A DNA stretch of 64,000 nt from Streptomyces atratus (GCF_014648655.1 NZ_BMRN01000001.1:426092-490091); one strand, 5' to 3'; positions 54,862-63,832 are shown, counted from the stretch's first letter. The notes: generated from the sequence alone by a model not told the origin. A program made the numbers and translations.

Positions 54862-55266
54862 TCAGCGGGGCGCACCGTCCGGCAGGCGGCGCATCGCCTC
54901 CGCGACCGCGGGCAGGTCCTGGTCCAGCCAGTCGACCGCGTCGCTCTCACCGGGCCCGAGCCAGCGCAACTCGTCATGGTCCTGGAGCGGTGCGGGCACC
55001 CCGGACACCAGACGGGCCGTCCACACCCGGAGCACGTACCCGGGCTTCAGCGGCCACTCACCGGGGATGCGCTCCAGCGGTTCCGTCTCCACGCCGAGCT
55101 CCTCGCGGAGTTCCCGTACGAGCGCCTGCTCGCCGCTCTCCCCCGGCTCCAGCTTCCCGCCCGGCAGCTCCCACCGGCCGGCCAGCTCGGGCGGGGCGCT
55201 GCGGCGGGCGGCCAGCAGGCGGCCCCGGTCATAGACGGCTCCGGCCACCACCACACGATCGTTCAT
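54862..55266 (-). CDS. Nudix hydrolase, MutT type
   Basis: A 134-residue protein with the full Nudix box at residues 36-58 (GGKLEPGESGEQALVRELRE followed by ELG). The start VVVAGAVYDRGRLLAARRS and the ending region LRWLGPGESDAVDWLDQDLP fit MutT/NudG-like enzymes that hydrolyse oxidised or methylated nucleoside triphosphates. The ATG at 55266 is the first in-frame start within the family region; longer frames are not protein-like. Confidence 0.88.
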   Translation of the reverse strand: MNDRVVVAGAVYDRGRLLAARRSAPPELAGRWELPGGKLEPGESGEQALVRELREELGVETEPLERIPGEWPLKPGYVLRVWTARLVSGVPAPLQDHDELRWLGPGESDAVDWLDQDLPAVAEAMRRLPDGAPR

Positions 55267-55307
55267 GAGCCGGAGCGTAACGCCCCGCCCGACTCCTTGC
55301 GGACGCT

Positions 55308-55490
55308 CTACGGCCGGGCACTCTGCCCGATGCGCTCCACCCAATAGAGCTGCTTGTGGCCGTGACCGTCGAGCTTGTCGGCAGTCTTCTGAGCCTCGCC
55401 CCGTGTGGCATACCTGCCGACGCGGTAGCGATTGCCGTTGTCGTCCTGCCGTATCACCAGCCAAGGGAGCTCGGCACCGTTGTCGCTCAT
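55308..55490 (-). CDS. Small SPOR-like protein
   Basis: A 60-residue protein: MSDNGAELPWLVIRQDDNGN followed by RYRVGRYATRGEAQKTADKL and a short end. The pattern WxVxxxD....RYxVG.Y.T..EA...A is that of a single SPOR-like repeat, but there is no membrane anchor. The ATG at 55490 is preceded by GGGAGGTG, an excellent ribosome site. It lies 41 bases upstream of the Nudix gene on the same strand. Its function is unknown. Confidence 0.78.
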   Translation of the reverse strand: MSDNGAELPWLVIRQDDNGNRYRVGRYATRGEAQKTADKLDGHGHKQLYWVERIGQSARP

Positions 55491-55628
55491 CGCGCACCTC
55501 CCTCGAACGGCATGCATGTCTCTAAGGATCCCCAGGAAACCGCAGTACGCATATGCCGGACCCTACGCCTGACCTTCACTCAACGGATACGTAATTACAC
55601 AAAGAGATACCGATCCGGCCACGAGAAA

Positions 55629-55656
55629 GGGGGCGCACCCGATTGGATGCGCCCCC
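55629..55656. terminator. Hairpin in the gap upstream of the GntR gene's 3' end
   Basis: GGGGGCGCA (55629-55637) pairs perfectly with TGCGCCCCC (55648-55656). The rest of the 389-base gap 55491-55879 holds a short ATCGGC microsatellite at about 55697-55716 and the promoter side of the SPOR-like gene; I see no supported gene in it. The hairpin lies in the right place to end the GntR transcript. Confidence 0.6.
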
Positions 55657-55879
55657 TGCGGCAGCTGCGCCCCCGGTCCGTCGCCGTACGCGCCGTCGGC
55701 ATCGGCATCGGCATCGGCCCGAGAACGGGCCCGTTCACCTTCCGGTGTACGGGTACGAACAAGAAGGAAGGAGCGGGACATGACAAGCCATTACAGCCGG
55801 TGGTTGCCCCTCGGTTACGGCACCCGGCAGGGCGTTGGCCTGTCGCCACCGACGCCGGACGGCGCCCTCCAGGTACCGG

Positions 55880-56632
55880 TCACCTGACCGGAAGGTGGTA
55901 GGCGATCCGGAAACGATCAGCGGGCACCACCACGTCCGCCGTCTCGACCGGGCGACCCGATGCGTAATACGTACGCTCGATCACCATCACCACATGACCC
56001 GGTACGCCGCCGAGCGCCAGGAGCTCCTCCGCCAGCCCCGGACGCGCGCCGACCTGCTCGGCCACGTTGTCCACGACGACATCGATCGCGGCCATCCGCT
56101 CGACCACCCCGCAGCCGCCCAGCGGGCCCTCCTCCGGCAGCATCACCGGCGTACGCCCCGTCACGGCGAGGGGTTCCCAGGATGTGGAGAGCATCATCGG
56201 CTCCCCCGCCTCCCGGAAGGTGTATCTCGTACACATCACCCGGTCGCCCGGTTCGATGCCGAGGCGCTCGGCGACCTCACCGCTTGCACTCTCCTGCTCA
56301 CTGCGGGACTCCCAGGTCCCGCGCACCCCGTCCGCCGTCTGCTCCTGACGGAACGGGCTGGCCCCGGCCCCGGTCCGGTAGCCGGAACGGGCGATCCGGC
56401 GCGGGACCGGGCGCTCGCGCACATACGTACCGGAGCCGGAACGTCCCTCGACCAGCCCCTCGGCCATGAGCACCTTGCGCGCCTCCAGCGCGACGGTGTC
56501 CGAGACTCCGTACTCCTCGCGGATACGAGCCTGCGACGGCAGGCGCGCGTGCGGCGGCAGCGAACCGTTGACGATCTTCTCTCTCAGATCGCTCGCAACG
56601 CGCAGATAGGCGGGCTGCTCACCGAAAGTCAC
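55880..56632 (-). CDS. GntR-family regulator with UTRA domain (HutC type)
   Basis: A 250-residue regulator. The winged HTH covers about residues 8-75 (YLRVASDLREKIVNGSLPPH, EEYGVSDTVALEARKVLMAE, GSGTYVRE). The UTRA effector domain follows (RVMCTRYTFREAGEPMMLST, DRFRIAYHLPVR at the end). GTG at 56632 with GGGAG just upstream; a longer frame upstream is not protein-like. HutC-type regulators bind small ligands such as sugars or amino acids. The genes it would most obviously have controlled next door are the decayed chitinase and protease. Confidence 0.88.
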   Translation of the reverse strand: MTFGEQPAYLRVASDLREKIVNGSLPPHARLPSQARIREEYGVSDTVALEARKVLMAEGLVEGRSGSGTYVRERPVPRRIARSGYRTGAGASPFRQEQTADGVRGTWESRSEQESASGEVAERLGIEPGDRVMCTRYTFREAGEPMMLSTSWEPLAVTGRTPVMLPEEGPLGGCGVVERMAAIDVVVDNVAEQVGARPGLAEELLALGGVPGHVVMVIERTYYASGRPVETADVVVPADRFRIAYHLPVR

Positions 56633-56719
56633 AGGCCACTCCCAACAGGTTGACAGTCTGCAACAGCCTGGCAACCGTCGGTTGTGGATCGCAAGCGCAG
56701 GCCAGAGTTTCACCCGAAG

Positions 56720-56732
56720 TGATGATTCATCA
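56720..56732. promoter_or_regulatory. Near-perfect palindrome upstream of the GntR gene
   Basis: TGATGATTCATCA (13 bases, symmetric except for the centre) lies 88 bases before the GntR start and just before the chitinase remnant. It could be an operator of the GntR regulator. No second copy was found. Confidence 0.35.
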
Positions 56733-56841
56733 TGACCTCGCGCATACCTCGCCGTCGGCCACCGAAGAGGCCCCGGCCCTTCCGGCCAAGGCAAGGGCCA
56801 CGGCAGCAAAAACACCGGCAACCACGGCTCGGCCCCCGCCG

Positions 56842-56940
56842 TACATCCGCAAGCACGGTCTCGGCGGCGCGATGTTCTGGCCGCCGGACGGGGACACGGA
56901 CGACGGCGAGCCGATGACCGCGGTCGACCGGGGCCTCGAC
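56842..56940 (+). pseudogene. Remnant of a GH18 chitinase C-terminus
   Basis: One frame reads YIRKHGLGGAMFWPPDGDTD followed by DGEPMTAVDRGL. This is the last beta-strand/helix of GH18 chitinases (typically YI..KGLGG.MFW..DGD...G.L..A....L). The preceding 120 bases in this frame are Ala/Thr/Pro-rich and not like a chitinase, so nearly the whole gene is gone. It points toward the decayed protease on the other strand. A chance match over a motif this specific is unlikely, but the fragment is short. Confidence 0.65.
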
Positions 56941-56982
56941 CGGCGCCGCCCCACACACGCTCAATGGCTCACGGAGCCGTCA

Positions 56983-57602
56983 TCAGAACTGCAGGGCCCA
57001 GGAGTTGATCCTCCCGGTGTCGGCCGCCGCATTGTCGCCGACCCGCAGCTTCCAGGTGCCGTTGGCCACCTCCGACGAGGCGTTCACCGAGTAGCGGTGT
57101 CGATGATGTACGCGGTGACACCCTCGCCCGCCTTGTCGGGGTAGGTGTAACTCTGGTTCAGCGGCAGGTTCTTCTGGTCGATCCGGTCCAGCCCCCAGGA
57201 GGGCGGCGAGGGCTGGGTGCCGGAGACCGTGAAGGTCCGGTTCTGTACGACGGACTCGACGGCCGGGTCCGCGGCGAACTTCTTCGCCTGCGCGGCGGAG
57301 AGTTCGACCGCGTAGCCGTTGAGGGCCGCGTGGTAGGTCTTCTTGATCTTGGCGCCGTACTCCTTGGCGAGCGCCCTGCCCTGCTCGGAGCCGGCGTCGG
57401 CCGCCGCTTCGTCGAGCGTGACGATGTAACTGCCGCTGATGGTGCCCGGGGCACCCGCGTTCTCGATCCGGCCTTCCGTCGCCGTCCCGGCCGCGGTGGC
57501 GGGGAACGCCGCCGCGGTGGAGAGCGCGAGGGCGGCACCGGCTATGACGCTCGCCGCGGCGAGTCTTCGACGCGCGTGGGGGGTGTGACGCATCACTGAC
57601 AT
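56983..57602 (-). pseudogene. Subtilase (S8) gene with the catalytic domain deleted
   Basis: The 5' part starts at ATG 57602 after GAGGAGG and encodes a signal peptide (LAAASVIAGAALALSTAAAF), an inhibitor_I9 propeptide (GSYIVTLDEAAADAGSEQGR, YAVELSAAQAKKFAADP) and the mature start SWGLDRIDQKNLPLNQSYTY ending GEGVTAYIIDT. There the frame breaks and stops (57084). In the next frame, from about 57092, the sequence YSVNASSEVANGTWKLRVGD and INSWALQF is the end of a P-proprotein convertase domain, stopping at 56983. The His, Asn and Ser of the active site and most of the P domain are missing. An internal deletion of roughly 1 kb with a frameshift explains it. Confidence 0.85.
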
Positions 57603-57838
57603 GTGAGGGGTCCTCCTCGATTGCGGTGCGCTGGTGGGGGGTTCCATGGGAAATGGAGGTGGGGCAGGGCAGGGCCGAACCGTAGCCCTCGAATAGCATG
57701 GGCATGACAATCACGCGCTTCGGATTCCGCGCTGCCCACGGCCCGGCCGACAGCGAAAGATTGACCGATCCATGGGAATCACACAAGGGTGCGTTGACGT
57801 GCGCCATACCTTCGCCACTCAGCCGCCACACGCCTGAC

Positions 57839-58948
57839 ATGCTGACGGGCATGACCATGTATCTCTGTCCGCGGGACGGCACCCGTGCCGAAACCACCGT
57901 CCTCACCTGGTGCTGCCCGGTCTGCCGCGGCCCCTGGGACCTCGACTTCGAGGTCGCCGGGCCACTCTCGCTCAACTCGCTGAGCGGACGGGTCAATTCA
58001 CTGTGGCGTTACGAAGAGGCGCTGCCCCTCGCCGCACCCACGACCACCCTCGGCGAGGGCCGCACCCCGCTCGTCCCGCTCACCGGCACGGTCACGGCCA
58101 AGCTCGACTTCCTGATGCCGACGCTCTCCTTCAAGGACCGCGGCGCCGTGATGCTCGCCGAACTGGCCCGCCGCCTCTCGCCCGAGCGCGTCATCGCGGA
58201 CAGCAGCGGCAACGCGGGCACGGCCGTCGCCGCGTACTGCGCCCGCGCCTCGCTCCCCTGCACGGTGTACGTCCCCGAGGGCACGTCCCCGAAGAAGACC
58301 GAGCAGATCCGGGCCCATGGCGCCCGCCTGGAGATCGTCCCCGGCGGCCGTGAGGCCACTGCGCTGGCCGCCCGTACCGCGGCCGACACCCCGGGCACGT
58401 TCTACGCCTCGCATGTCTTCAACCCGTACTTCCTGCACGGCACGAAGACCTACGTGTACGAGATGTGGGAGGACCTCGGCGGCCGCCTCCCGGACGCCAT
58501 CGCCGTACCGGTCGGCAACGGCACGCTCCTCCTCGGCGCGGCCCTGGCCACCGCCGAACTCCACGCCCAGGGGCTGATCGACGAGCGCCCGGCGCTGATC
58601 GCCGTACAGGCCGAGGCCGTGTCACCGCTGGCCGCCGCCTTCCGCGCGGAAGCGGACGAGCTGCTCGACGCCCCGGCCGGAGCGGCCGCCCCCACCCTCG
58701 CCGAGGGCATCGCCATCCCCCGCCCGCCGCGCGCCCGGGCCATCCTGGCCGCGGTACGGGAATCGGGCGGCACCTTCCTCACGGTGACCGAGGATCAGAT
58801 CCGTACAGCACAGCTGGATCTGGCCGCCCGCGGGTTCTACGTGGAGACGACGGGCGTCGCCTGCTGGGCCGCGGTCGGCGGCTGGACGGACCGGAGCGTC
58901 GTCGTGCCCCTGTGCGGCGCAGGCCTCAAAACGGGCCTCGCCGACTGA
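57839..58948 (+). CDS. Threonine-synthase-like PLP-dependent enzyme
   Basis: About 369 residues. A Cys-rich N-terminus (YLCPRDG and TWCCPVCRG) can bind zinc, as in one class of threonine synthases. The fold-type II core has the PLP lysine in PTLSFKDRGAV (Lys99), the phosphate-binding loop ADSSGNAGTAVAAY and GNGTLLLGAALA. Threonine synthase activity is possible, but the short length and context do not prove it; other PLP lyases share the pattern. Three in-frame ATGs (57839, 57851, 57857) precede the zinc motif. It stands alone between a pseudogene and a GH65 gene. Confidence 0.8.
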   Translation: MLTGMTMYLCPRDGTRAETTVLTWCCPVCRGPWDLDFEVAGPLSLNSLSGRVNSLWRYEEALPLAAPTTTLGEGRTPLVPLTGTVTAKLDFLMPTLSFKDRGAVMLAELARRLSPERVIADSSGNAGTAVAAYCARASLPCTVYVPEGTSPKKTEQIRAHGARLEIVPGGREATALAARTAADTPGTFYASHVFNPYFLHGTKTYVYEMWEDLGGRLPDAIAVPVGNGTLLLGAALATAELHAQGLIDERPALIAVQAEAVSPLAAAFRAEADELLDAPAGAAAPTLAEGIAIPRPPRARAILAAVRESGGTFLTVTEDQIRTAQLDLAARGFYVETTGVACWAAVGGWTDRSVVVPLCGAGLKTGLAD

Positions 58949-59024
58949 CAGGGCCGGCGGCCGTTCACCCGCGCGCCGCGCGCCGTGCACCGCCGCTCGG
59001 CGCGCGCGTCCATACCTTCATACG

Positions 59025-61652
59025 GTGAGCCTCTCGCGCCTCTGCCTCCTCACGTCCCTGACGTCTCTGGTCGCGGGCGCCCTGGTCGCACCGCTGCCGC
59101 CCCTCTCGTACGCCGCCGCTCCCCTCCCGCCCTCGTCCACGGCCTGCGGCCGGGACACCGACCCCACCTGGGCGCCGACCTCCACCCGGTTCGGTGAGGC
59201 CGCCGGTTACGCCCCCTATGTCGGCAACGGATACCTGGCCCATCGAGTGCCCGCCACGGGCGCCGGCTATGCCTCCCCGGGCGGGAAGACCGGCTGGCCG
59301 CTGTTCACTCCGCGCTACGACGGCGCCTTCGTCTCCGGCCTGTTCGGGCGCGACAGGAACCTCGCGGACGGCCGCGAGGTGATCGCCGCACTGCCGAGCT
59401 GGACGACGCTGGACGTGGGCGTCGGCGACGAGACCTACGGTTCCGCCACGCCTCCGGGCCGGATCTCGCACTACCGCCAGACGGTGTTTCTGCGCTGCGG
59501 CCTGGTGCGTACGTCGCTGCGCTGGACCACGGCCGACAGGCGCACGACGGACCTGACGTACGAGGTGCTCACCGACCGGTCCGATGTGCACACCGGCGCC
59601 GTACGGCTGCGCATGACACCGCACTGGAACGGTACGACGACCGTCACCGGCCGCCTCGACCCGCGGGGCGCACGCCGGATCACGCTCAACGGCGACGGAA
59701 CGTTCCGCACGCAGGGCACCGGGACAGCGGGCGCGATCGTCCAGACGATGCGCACCGGCGGATCGACGTCGACGCAGGCACGCGACACCGACCTGGTGAG
59801 CAACACGGTCCGGGTGCGCAACGGGCGCACGTACACCTTCGAGAAGTACGTCGGAGTGGACACCGCGCTCACCTCGCCCGCCCCGCGCACAGCCGCCGGC
59901 GAGACGTCCCGGCGCGCGGCCCGGCGCGGCTGGTCCGGTGTCCTCACCGCGAACGCCGCCGCCTGGCGACGGGCCTGGGCGGCCGACATCTCCGTACCGG
60001 ACAGTCCCGAGCTGCAGAAGTGGCTGCGGTCGGCGCAGTACGGTCTGCTCGCCTCCACCCGGACCGGGTCCCGCGACAGCATCGCTCCGGTCGGTCTGAC
60101 CAGCGACAACTACGCGGGCCTGGTGTTCTGGGACGCCGAGACCTGGATGTACCCGGCGCTGCTCGCCACCCGCCCCGAACTGGCCCGCTCCGTCGTCGAG
60201 TACCGCTACCGCACGCGCGGGGCTGCCCGTGCCAACGCCCAGAAGCTGGGATTCCGGGGGCTGTTCTACCCGTGGACGAGCGCGAGCAACGGCAACCTCT
60301 GGACCGAGTGCCAGAGCTGGGACCCCCCGCACTGCCTCACCCAGAACCACCTCCAGGGCGATATCTCGCTCGCGGTCTGGCAGTACTACCTGGCGACCGG
60401 GGACCGTGACTGGCTGGCCGGGCACGGCTGGCCGCTGCTTCAGGGGATCGCCGACTTCTGGGCCTCGCGGGCCACCGCGAACGGCGACGGCAGCTACTCG
60501 GTGAAAGACGTCGCGGGCCCCGACGAGTACAGCAACGGCGTCACCGACGGGGTCTTCACCAACGCGGTCGCGGCCACGGCCCTGCGCAACGCCACCCGCG
60601 CGGCGCAACTGCTCGGGCACCCGGCACCGGCCGAGTGGACGCGGGTCGCGGACGGTCTGCGCATCCCGTACGACCCGAAGCGAAAACTCCTCCTCCAGTA
60701 CGCGGGCTACAACGGCTCGACGATCAAACAGGCCGACACGGTGCTGCTGATCTACCCGCTCGAGTGGCCGATGGAGCCGGGCGCCCGGGCGTCCACACTC
60801 GACTACTACGCCGCGCGCACCGATCCGGACGGCCCGGCGATGACGGACTCGGTCCATGCGATCGACGCCGCCACGATCGGGGAGGCCGGCTGCGCAACGT
60901 ACACCTATCTCCAGCGCGCCGTGCGCCCGTTCATGCGCGGCCCGTACGCCCTGTTCAGCGAGGCCCGGGGCGCGAAGACGGGCGCACAGGACCCGCTGTC
61001 GGGCTCCCCCGCCCAGGATTTCCTCACCGGGAAGGGTGGATTCCTCCAGGTCTTCACACACGGCCTGACGGGTCTCCGGCTGCGGGAGGACGGGGTGCGC
61101 CTCGATCCGTTGCTGCCGCCGCAGCTGGGAAGGGGCGTCACTCTGACGGGGCTGCGCTACCGGGGCCGTACGTACGACATCGCGATCGGTCCCCTGACGA
61201 CGACGGTCCGGTTGATCTCCGGCGCCCCCTTCACCATCCACACCCCCACCGGCCCCCGCCTCCTCACCGGCGCGCTCGCCCTCGCCACCCGCCGCCCCGA
61301 CCTCGCCCGGACGACGGACGCGGCCCGCTGCCGCCCGGCGACGGCGACCTCCGAGACCCCCGGCCTGTACGCGGTCGCCGCGGTGGACGGCAGCCCGGCC
61401 ACGTCCTGGTCCCCGGACGGCGCGACGGGCGCGCTGACGGTGGACTTGGGGCGCGCGGCCCCGGTGACCTCGATCGAGCCGGAGTGGACGGACGCACGCT
61501 TCTCCTCCTACCGCCTGGAGACATCGGTGAACGGCACGGACTGGCACCCGTACCGGTCGGGGGAGACGGCCCGTCAGGTGCGGCTGACGGTCACTTCGGA
61601 TGACGCGGAGAAGCCGGTGGGCGTACGGGAGTTGAGGGTCGTGCAGCCCTAG
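59025..61652 (+). CDS. Secreted GH65 family glycoside hydrolase with C-terminal F5/8-type C domain
   Basis: An 875-residue exported enzyme. Signal peptide SLSRLCLLTSLTSLVAGALV with cleavage near YAAA. GH65 N-domain (YAPYVGNGYLAHRVPATGAG), catalytic (alpha/alpha)6 barrel with WDAETWMYPALL and the catalytic-acid motif GPDEYSNG (Glu501), then the C-terminal cap. A discoidin/F5-8C-like domain at about 760-875 (LYAVAAVDGSPATSWSPDGA, VRLTVTSDDAEKPVGVRELR) probably binds polysaccharide. Extracellular GH65 enzymes of this type are mainly acid trehalases. GTG at 59025 is used for the signal peptide. Confidence 0.88.
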   Translation: MSLSRLCLLTSLTSLVAGALVAPLPPLSYAAAPLPPSSTACGRDTDPTWAPTSTRFGEAAGYAPYVGNGYLAHRVPATGAGYASPGGKTGWPLFTPRYDGAFVSGLFGRDRNLADGREVIAALPSWTTLDVGVGDETYGSATPPGRISHYRQTVFLRCGLVRTSLRWTTADRRTTDLTYEVLTDRSDVHTGAVRLRMTPHWNGTTTVTGRLDPRGARRITLNGDGTFRTQGTGTAGAIVQTMRTGGSTSTQARDTDLVSNTVRVRNGRTYTFEKYVGVDTALTSPAPRTAAGETSRRAARRGWSGVLTANAAAWRRAWAADISVPDSPELQKWLRSAQYGLLASTRTGSRDSIAPVGLTSDNYAGLVFWDAETWMYPALLATRPELARSVVEYRYRTRGAARANAQKLGFRGLFYPWTSASNGNLWTECQSWDPPHCLTQNHLQGDISLAVWQYYLATGDRDWLAGHGWPLLQGIADFWASRATANGDGSYSVKDVAGPDEYSNGVTDGVFTNAVAATALRNATRAAQLLGHPAPAEWTRVADGLRIPYDPKRKLLLQYAGYNGSTIKQADTVLLIYPLEWPMEPGARASTLDYYAARTDPDGPAMTDSVHAIDAATIGEAGCATYTYLQRAVRPFMRGPYALFSEARGAKTGAQDPLSGSPAQDFLTGKGGFLQVFTHGLTGLRLREDGVRLDPLLPPQLGRGVTLTGLRYRGRTYDIAIGPLTTTVRLISGAPFTIHTPTGPRLLTGALALATRRPDLARTTDAARCRPATATSETPGLYAVAAVDGSPATSWSPDGATGALTVDLGRAAPVTSIEPEWTDARFSSYRLETSVNGTDWHPYRSGETARQVRLTVTSDDAEKPVGVRELRVVQP

Positions 61653-61662
61653 GGGCGCCGCC

Positions 61663-61684
61663 CGGCCGGATGCCTCGCCGGCCG
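61663..61684 (+). terminator. Short hairpin after the GH65 gene
   Basis: CGGCCGG (61663-61669) and CCGGCCG (61678-61684) form a 7-bp stem ten bases after the GH65 stop. The rest of the gap to 61883 between convergent genes shows no other feature. Confidence 0.45.
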
Positions 61685-61882
61685 CCGCAGCGCGTCGCAC
61701 CTCCTGGATGCCCTGCCACCGGAGGAAGCAGGCGCAACCGGAGGTGCTCCTGACCGGATGGCTGGGCCGCGTGGAGCCGCCGCACGGCGCATGAGACCGC
61801 ACATGATCCCCGCCACACGTCGCACCGGCTCGCGAACACCCCACGGCACAGCGCCGGCTGAAACGCGCCTGAACTCGGCGGT

Positions 61883-62383
61883 TCAGCCCTGCGGTTGGAA
61901 GTAGCGGGCACCCTTCTCGATCAGATGCGAGGCGTAGGCCCGCCCCAGGGCCGGCTTCCCCCGGTACATGCCCACGTAACCCTGCGTGCTGTCGACGACG
62001 ACCGGCCGCGCGAAGCAGGCGAACCGATTGCGCTGCTTCTCCTCCGCCCACGCCATGGCGGCCGGATCGATCCGGTCGCTGACCAGGACGGGGAAGGACG
62101 CGACGCCGGTCTGCATCCCGACGGGCAGGCCGCCCTTGTTCTTCTTGGCATACGCGAGCACCTGCGTGGTGAACGTGTCGATGACCGGCACGGTGACCTC
62201 GGGCACGGCGGCGGCCACGGCGAACAGATGCAGATTGGTGGCCGCCCAGCGCATCCGGAAGTCGGCCCGCCGCCCGACGAGCACAGGGACCCCGGCCCAG
62301 TCCTCCCAGCGCGGGGCACAGCCGTCGGCCGCCAGTCGGCTCTCGACCGCGGCCAGGTAGTTCCGTATCGACTCTTCACTCAT
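61883..62383 (-). CDS. Conserved cytoplasmic protein of unknown function
   Basis: A 166-residue protein, MSEESIRNYLAAVESRLAAD then GCAPRWEDWAGVPVLVGRRADFRMRW. It has no signal peptide or membrane span. Repeated short hydrophobic strands (LHLFAVAAAVP, GVASFPVLVSD, FARPVVVDS) and a C-terminal HLIEKGARYF suggest a compact alpha/beta fold. Similar actinobacterial proteins are sometimes labelled levansucrase in databases, which I think is wrong because no GH68 motif is present. Function not recognised. Confidence 0.75.
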   Translation of the reverse strand: MSEESIRNYLAAVESRLAADGCAPRWEDWAGVPVLVGRRADFRMRWAATNLHLFAVAAAVPEVTVPVIDTFTTQVLAYAKKNKGGLPVGMQTGVASFPVLVSDRIDPAAMAWAEEKQRNRFACFARPVVVDSTQGYVGMYRGKPALGRAYASHLIEKGARYFQPQG

Positions 62384-62524
62384 GGCCGCGATTGTCCACG
62401 GGCCGAGCTCCCCCGGAAACCCGCCGAACCGTTCGCCGGGCCGCCGCCGACCGGCCTGCCCGTCGAGCCGCTTCCCCGCCCACACACCGGCTGCCGTCTC
62501 TCCTCAAGTCGTGTGCCGGAACAC

Positions 62525-63832
62525 TCAGATGCCGGGTGGGCCGAGTCGGGTGTAAGGAACGCCGACACTGGTGCCACCGGGGGTGACGACCCTGATGGTG
62601 ACTGCGCCCGCCACGCCGGGCGGTGCCGTGGTTGTCAGCTGGGTGTCGGAGACCACGGTGAAGCCGACGGGCACGGCACCGAACAGTACTGCGGTGGCAT
62701 ACGTCAGTCCGACGCCGGTGAGAGTCAACGTGCTTCCGCCTGCCAACGGCCCCTGATTGGGCGCCAGGCCGGAGACGACCGGGGCACCCAGATATAGGTA
62801 GGCCACACCGTTGCTCGTGCCACCGGGCGTGGTGACGGTGACCGGGACGGAGCCGGCGACACCGGGCGGCGACACCGTTCTGATCTCCGTGGCCGAGAAA
62901 ATGGTGTAAGGGGTCGCCGCCGTGGCACCGAAGCGAACCGCCGTGGCCTGGAGGAATTTCGCACCGGTCAGTGTCACGGGCATGCCACCGCCCACCGGCC
63001 CGGACCCGGCGGTGACGCCGCTGATCACCGGTGCGGCGAGGTAGTAGTAGGGGACGGCCTGGGTGCTGGTACCACCGGGCGTGGTGACCGTGACGGCAAC
63101 CGGACCCGGGCCGCCGACGGGGACAACGGCAGTCAGTTGGGTCGCCGAGACGAAGGTGAACGAACTCGCCGCGTTCGCCCCGAAGTGAACGGAGGTCGTT
63201 CCGGTGAAGCCGGTCCCGGACAAGGTGATGCTGTTCCCACCCACGAGTGGCCCCTGGGCCGGAGTCACACTGCTCAGAACCGGAACGGCGACATACGTAT
63301 AGGGGACCCCGGCGCTGGTGCCGCCCGGAGTGGTGATCGTGACGCCGACGGTGCCGAGGGACCCGGCGGGGGCGACCGCGGTGGCCTGCGTCGCGGAGAC
63401 GGCAAGGAACGCGGCGGCCACGGTACCGAAACGAACCGAGGTGGCGCCGGCGAAGCCGGTTCCGGTCAATGTGACCGTGTTCCCGCCTTCGACCGACCCC
63501 TGGTTGGGGACGACGGAACTGATCGCGGGCGTCGCGATCGTGTAAGTGAAGCCAACGCCGTTGCTGGTTCCGTCGGGCGTGGTCACCGTGATCTGTACGG
63601 TGCCCGCACCGGCCGGGGCGACCGTGGTGATCCCGGTCGCGGACACCACGGTGAACGAAGCGGAGGGAGTACCGCCGAAGGTGACCGCGGTCGCGCCGGT
63701 GAATCCGGTGCCGGTCAGCGTGACGACCGTTCCGGCGACCCCCGAGAAGGGGCTGTTCGTGGTGATTACGGGGGCCGCCGCGGCCGTCGACGGTTGCGTA
63801 GCGCGGGGCATCGCGCTGTCGGAGCTCTCCAA
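62525..63832 (-). CDS. IPT/TIG-repeat protein
   Basis: About 435 residues composed of five IPT/TIG (immunoglobulin-like) repeats of 80-83 residues. Each begins with a PxIxxVxPxxGxxxGGxxVTLTGTGF pattern (for example ATPAISSVVPNQGSVEGGNT and AVPVLSSVTPAQGPLVGGNS) and ends with TTPGGTSxGVxYTY. I place the start at TTG 63832 because AGGAG lies seven bases before it; an ATG at 63811 is also possible. No signal peptide is visible in either case, although such repeats are usually extracellular. The codon pattern is highly regular, indicating recent repeat amplification. Confidence 0.8.
   Translation of the reverse strand: MESSDSAMPRATQPSTAAAAPVITTNSPFSGVAGTVVTLTGTGFTGATAVTFGGTPSASFTVVSATGITTVAPAGAGTVQITVTTPDGTSNGVGFTYTIATPAISSVVPNQGSVEGGNTVTLTGTGFAGATSVRFGTVAAAFLAVSATQATAVAPAGSLGTVGVTITTPGGTSAGVPYTYVAVPVLSSVTPAQGPLVGGNSITLSGTGFTGTTSVHFGANAASSFTFVSATQLTAVVPVGGPGPVAVTVTTPGGTSTQAVPYYYLAAPVISGVTAGSGPVGGGMPVTLTGAKFLQATAVRFGATAATPYTIFSATEIRTVSPPGVAGSVPVTVTTPGGTSNGVAYLYLGAPVVSGLAPNQGPLAGGSTLTLTGVGLTYATAVLFGAVPVGFTVVSDTQLTTTAPPGVAGAVTIRVVTPGGTSVGVPYTRLGPPGI

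Noticed and set aside
55697..55716. ATCGGC-type microsatellite in the gap after the SPOR-like gene
   Set aside because: Three short units only; no gene or regulatory role can be supported.
56710..56964. Small minus-strand frame rich in Arg and Cys between the GntR gene and the protease remnant
   Set aside because: Antisense to the chitinase remnant, no ribosome site, composition like other shadows.
58965..62051. 1028-codon minus-strand open frame
   Set aside because: Antisense of the GH65 gene and part of the following gap; the GH65 protein has a signal peptide and catalytic motifs.
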